Positions 60,971 to 64,000 of a DNA stretch of 64,000 nt are shown here, one piece after another (the stretch's first letter is position 1; each line of letters opens with the position of its first letter). The notes under the pieces were generated by a model that was given only the letters and a program-made list of their open reading frames with translations, did no database searches and was not told the origin of the DNA. Source of the stretch: Primula veris (Eukaryota > Streptophyta > Magnoliopsida > Ericales > Primulaceae); the NCBI GenBank assembly GCA_963682055.1, contig OY821747.1, forward strand, positions 20,768,126 to 20,832,125, written 5' to 3'. A program made the position numbers and the translations under genes.

Positions 60971-61205
60971 AAAAATAAAAAGATACACGTGTCATCCTGG
61001 GGAAGTGCAACAATTTCAAAGATATTGGATAAGGTCTGTGCACAGGGCTCAAGAAACCCCACAAATTCTTGGGAATAGTCAAAAGAAGATAAAAATAAAA
61101 AGATACACGTGTCATCCTGGGGAAGTGCAATAGTTTCGAAGATATTGGATAAGGTTTGTGCACAGGGCTCAAGAAACCCCAAAAATTCTTGGGAACAGAG
61201 ATCAA
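60971..61205. repeat. 120-bp tandem repeat with ACACGTGT boxes, upstream of ORF E
   Basis: Two copies with a 120-bp period share AAAAATAAAAAGATACACGT, then GTCATCCTGGGGAAGTGCAA, GATATTGGATAAGG and CACAGGGCTCAAGAAACCCC. The ACACGTGT palindromes (60985-60992, 61105-61112) match G-box/ABRE cores and lie about 230 and 350 bp upstream of the ORF E start. Confidence 0.85.
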
Positions 61206-61376
61206 GAAAATCCATCATGACACATGAAAAAGGGAGACGCAATAAAGATAAAATACATTGGGAAAACAAAACAGATAAAGAGGGAAATAAAGAGATATTT
61301 TATTAATTCCAGAAACTCCACTACAAAGAGAGGCCACAGCCAAGACAAAATAAAAAAGGGAAATTACAAAAAAGAA

Positions 61377-61715
61377 CTATCTAGCAGAAGAACCTGCTTC
61401 ATCATCCGGCCTCTTCTTGGACCGAGCATACACCTCCTTGAGGGCCAGTTTGTAAGCCCTCTTGGACGCCATATGCCTATCCCTAGAGGCCTCGAGCTTC
61501 TTAATCCGAGCAAGCGCCCAAATATTCTCGACCAGGTCCATCTGGTAAGCACTTTCCAAGGAGGCCAATTTTCCCTCCAGTTTAGGGACCCGACGAGCTT
61601 CATTCGTTAAGGAGGCAAACCTCCTCTTGAGAATACGTGCTTTCCTAACCTCCTCCTCTAAATGGACGGCATACTCAGGAAGGTTATCTCCACTAGTTCC
61701 ATGAGGAGAAACCAT
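61377..61715 (-). CDS. Antisense ORF F, intact 112-residue coiled-coil protein
   Basis: The ATG at 61715 begins MVSPHGTSGDNLPEYAVHLE, the position that aligns with the start of ORF G. Basic and acidic heptads follow (EEEVRKARILKRRFASL; RIKKLEASRDRHMASKRAYK), ending KKRPDDEAGSSAR. It is about half identical to ORF G along its length. A minus-strand AATAAA at 61299-61304 lies 73 bp past the stop. Upstream GTAAAAAGGGGGCTATATC stands where ORF G has its TATA box. Fully open. Function unknown. Confidence 0.65.
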   Translation of the reverse strand: MVSPHGTSGDNLPEYAVHLEEEVRKARILKRRFASLTNEARRVPKLEGKLASLESAYQMDLVENIWALARIKKLEASRDRHMASKRAYKLALKEVYARSKKRPDDEAGSSAR

Positions 61716-62004
61716 TGGTTCGTTATAAAAAAGTGAGTTATACCAAGAGAGCAGATATAGCCCCCTTTTTACAAGGATAAGTAATGGGTAGATCAAAGGT
61801 CATCTCGAAGCAAGATGACCCTCTTGAACTTTCCAAGGACATTTATGGCTACCTAAAAACAGTTTCAGTCCAATTACATCATCCAACAAGGTATTGGGAA
61901 AGTAAACAGACAAAAATGAGAAATAAGGAAATATTTTATTAATTTCAATAATTCGGTTACAACTTGGTGATGACACCCAACAAAAAAGAAATTACAAAAG
62001 CTAA

Positions 62005-62346
62005 TTATCCCGAGTAAGAGCTTGCTTCAACGTCATCCGACCCAGGTTTGGACTGAGCATGCAGCTCCTTGAAGGCAAGCTTATAAGCCCTTTTTGCCGT
62101 CTTATGCTTATCCTGAGAAGCCTCGAGCCTTTTTATCCGTTCATAGGCCCAATCCCGATCAGCCATCGTCACGTGATGAGCCCCGTGCATGTCAGACAAC
62201 CTTTTCCTATAGTCTGGCACCCTGAGAAATTCTCTAGCCACAACAGCGAACTTCCTCTTCACAATACGAGCTTTCTTGACCTCATTTTCTAAGTAAGCAA
62301 TGTATTCAGGAGAGTTGTCACCAGTAGAACCATTGGGAGAGGCCAT
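62005..62346 (-). CDS. Antisense ORF G, intact 113-residue paralogue of F
   Basis: It starts MASPNGSTGDNSPEYIAYLE and keeps the same plan as ORF F: ENEVKKARIVKRKF, then RIKRLEASQDKHKTAKRAYK and an acidic/Ser tail. On the minus strand TATAAAAG lies at about 62401-62408 and a second TTTATAAA near 62389-62397, 45-60 bp before the ATG. An AATAAA occurs at 61935-61940, 65 bp past the stop. The F and G cassettes, including upstream and downstream flanks, repeat with a period of about 631 bp, so they arose by tandem duplication. Function unknown. Confidence 0.65.
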   Translation of the reverse strand: MASPNGSTGDNSPEYIAYLENEVKKARIVKRKFAVVAREFLRVPDYRKRLSDMHGAHHVTMADRDWAYERIKRLEASQDKHKTAKRAYKLAFKELHAQSKPGSDDVEASSYSG

Positions 62347-62616
62347 GACGTTATTAGCAAAGCGTTGAGTGATTGAATGTTTATAAAGAGGGTGCAATCC
62401 CTTTTATAGACAAATGTGGGAAGGTCAAGAGTCAACTCGAAGCAAGATATCATGCTTGAAACTCCCAATGACATTAAATGGCCACAAGAAAACAATTAAA
62501 AATCTATAACGCTTCTCGATGAAACATTGGGAAAAGCAATACCGAAGTAACGTCCTTGTAAGACCGACCATGACTCCCCCGCCGTGGATACCATACCGAA
62601 GAAGTCAGTGAGCACT

Positions 62617-63194
62617 TGATAGAACACAAAAATTAGACCCGAATATATCTATTCGGGTATAAATCGACCTCAAACATTATTAGAGGGTACCCAACGCTTG
62701 AACACTAAGATCCATGGTATAAAAGTACTTTCCACACTTTGGGATAGGCTATCATACCATAAATATCTTAGCCCAATTAGTAAAAGCCCACAGTGGAAAA
62801 GCCCATGAGGTGACGCATGAAATGGAGACATTTGTCAACATCCTATGAGGCATAGATGCCTATAAATAGCCAAGTACCTTCACTGGAAGAAGGACCTGAA
62901 AAATCTCAAAGAAAGAGATATATTAGAAAAATCTGTCAGAGCTTATCTCACTAGAAAGCAAACCGAGCAAGATAAAAGACCGAGCACCGAAGATCAAGAT
63001 AAAGACCAAGAGTAAAGATCAATACTAAGATTAAATTGTAAACCGAGCACAAGTGTATTAAGAAACTGTAATCCGAACAAGAATAATATCGAGCAATAAT
63101 AAAGAATAACCAAGTGTCCAACATTTATTATCTTTTACTTATTATATTATTGTTAAGAAGCATAACGCCACCGACCAAAATTATTGCTTTATCA
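62617..63194 (+). repeat. 3' LTR of the Tat element
   Basis: 578 bp, TGATA...TATCA, about 97-98% identical to the 5' LTR by eye. TATA box at 62860-62868. I could not find a clear polypurine tract just upstream. Confidence 0.93.
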
Positions 63195-63665
63195 ACCCTA
63201 TTCTTAAAAATATAGATAAAATAAAAATGAATTTTTTTATAAAATACTAAATCTTTTTGACATGATTTTTTTTTTTATAAATTTTCTCAATTATAAAAAT
63301 CTCTCAAAATAAATACAAACGTAGACTTACACAAATTTTCCAAAAAAAAGTTAATTTGACAAATTTCATGTTTAGTTGATTTGACGATTTTTTTTAGTTT
63401 ACTAGAGTTGCAATATTGGTCATATCAATAAAAATACTCCAATTTTAAAAATTAAACATGAATTTTTTTTATAAAAAACTAAATGCCCTATTCTTAACAA
63501 TATAGATAAAATAAAAATGAAATTTTTATAAAATACTAAATCTTTTAGACATGAATTTTTTTTTAATAAATTTGGTCAATTCTAACAATCTCCCAAAATA
63601 AACACAAACGTAGACTTACACAAATTTGTCAAAAAAAAGTTGATTTGACAAATTTCATGTTTAGT
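63195..63665. repeat. Satellite, right part
   Basis: The array cut at 46090 resumes here with CCCTATTCTTAAAAATATAG and one to two further units (AATAAAAATACT at 63427). Confidence 0.85.
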
Positions 63666-64000
63666 TAGGAATAACGAACCGTGAAAAAAGATACAAACCG
63701 TAAGTTAAATCTACGGTTTGTAGTGTAAATGCCATTTGATACCCTATCCATAAAAATCCGCCAACACACTTACACACTTCTATAAAATCTTGGTTGATTT
63801 GACAACACACAAACTTATCTTTATTATGAAATGACAACCCTATCCGAAAATGACTTCTCAATACATATTTAAAGCTTGAAAATGACTAAACATGAACTTA
63901 TTTAATTACGAATAACGAACCGTAAAAAAAATACAAACCGTAAGTTAAATCTACGGTTTGTAGTGTAAATGCCTTTGGATATATCCATAAAAATCCGCCA
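63666..64000. repeat. AAACCGTA palindromes, 238-bp repeat, right edge
   Basis: AATAACGAACCGTGAAAAAA followed by ACAAACCGTAAGTTAAATCT and ACGGTTTGTAGTGTAAATGCC occurs twice (about 63669 and 63910). The motif pair is the same as in the arms at 1-980 and 44966-45090. The element runs off the window. Confidence 0.75.

Larger units (their letters stand above)
46091..63194 (+). mobile_element. Ty3/gypsy Tat-lineage retrotransposon, 17.1 kb
   Basis: The 579- and 578-bp LTRs begin TGATA and end TATCA. Flanks GGCCT and ACCCT look like a worn 5-bp target duplication of the satellite word GCCCT. A TGGCGCC primer-binding site follows the 5' LTR. The order gag, protease, reverse transcriptase, RNase H, second RNase H, integrase is present on the plus strand. 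The second, plant-type RNase H is diagnostic of the Tat lineage (Ogre, Retand, Grande). A minisatellite and an 8.5-kb block of minus-strand genes fill the space between pol and the 3' LTR. By eye the LTRs differ at about 13 substitutions and one indel, so insertion is fairly recent, yet gag-pol is full of stops and frameshifts. Confidence 0.93.

Overview
The window is nuclear DNA of a flowering plant, most likely a eudicot. It is AT-rich and has spliced genes with GT-AG introns, TATA and poly(A) signals, a nuclear-type tRNA-Lys remnant, many MITEs, and plant-type Ty1/copia, Ty3/gypsy-Tat and Mutator elements. Genes are sparse and the DNA between them is mostly old or nested transposons.

Layout from left to right. 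1-980: arm of an element made of inverted AAACCGTA motifs. 2238-2636: degenerate tRNA-Lys(CUU) whose 5' half was tandemly copied. 2726-3483: Harbinger-like MITE. 5593-6030: intact calmodulin-like EF-hand gene (+). 7299-12617: intact eight-exon cytosolic ribulose-phosphate 3-epimerase (-) with a 5-nt microexon. 13799-14033: Stowaway MITE. 15450-18012: solo LTR beside an A/T-rich foldback element. 18466-26362: decayed Ty1/copia element (-) with a second solo LTR of the same family nested in it. 28204-30375: Mutator-like element carrying a transposase N-terminal remnant, flanked by long direct repeats. 30489-34640: three-exon gene of the At3g27210-like family (+). 36401-41328: nine-exon acid-lipase-type alpha/beta hydrolase (+). 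41480-46090: MITE, tandem duplications and a roughly 300-bp satellite. 46091-63194: a 17.1-kb Ty3/gypsy Tat-lineage retrotransposon inserted in that satellite. 63195-64000: the satellite resumes and ends in more AAACCGTA palindromes.

The host genes do not form a pathway. They are a calcium sensor, a pentose-phosphate/Calvin-type epimerase, an unknown protein that is probably myristoylated, and a secreted or vacuolar lipase.

The most unusual region is the Tat element. Sense gag-pol is crippled by many stops and frameshifts although the two LTRs differ by only about 2%. Between pol and the 3' LTR lie a minisatellite of 84-bp units, each able to form two hairpins, and about 8.5 kb of genes on the opposite strand. 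These comprise one spliced multi-exon gene and seven small coiled-coil ORFs, several with their own TATA-like and poly(A)-like sequences; three of them are fully open. This antisense gene cluster is the best candidate for an undescribed system here. Coordinates of exons were worked out by hand from splice sites and reading frame; family names rest on recognised motifs, not on database searches.
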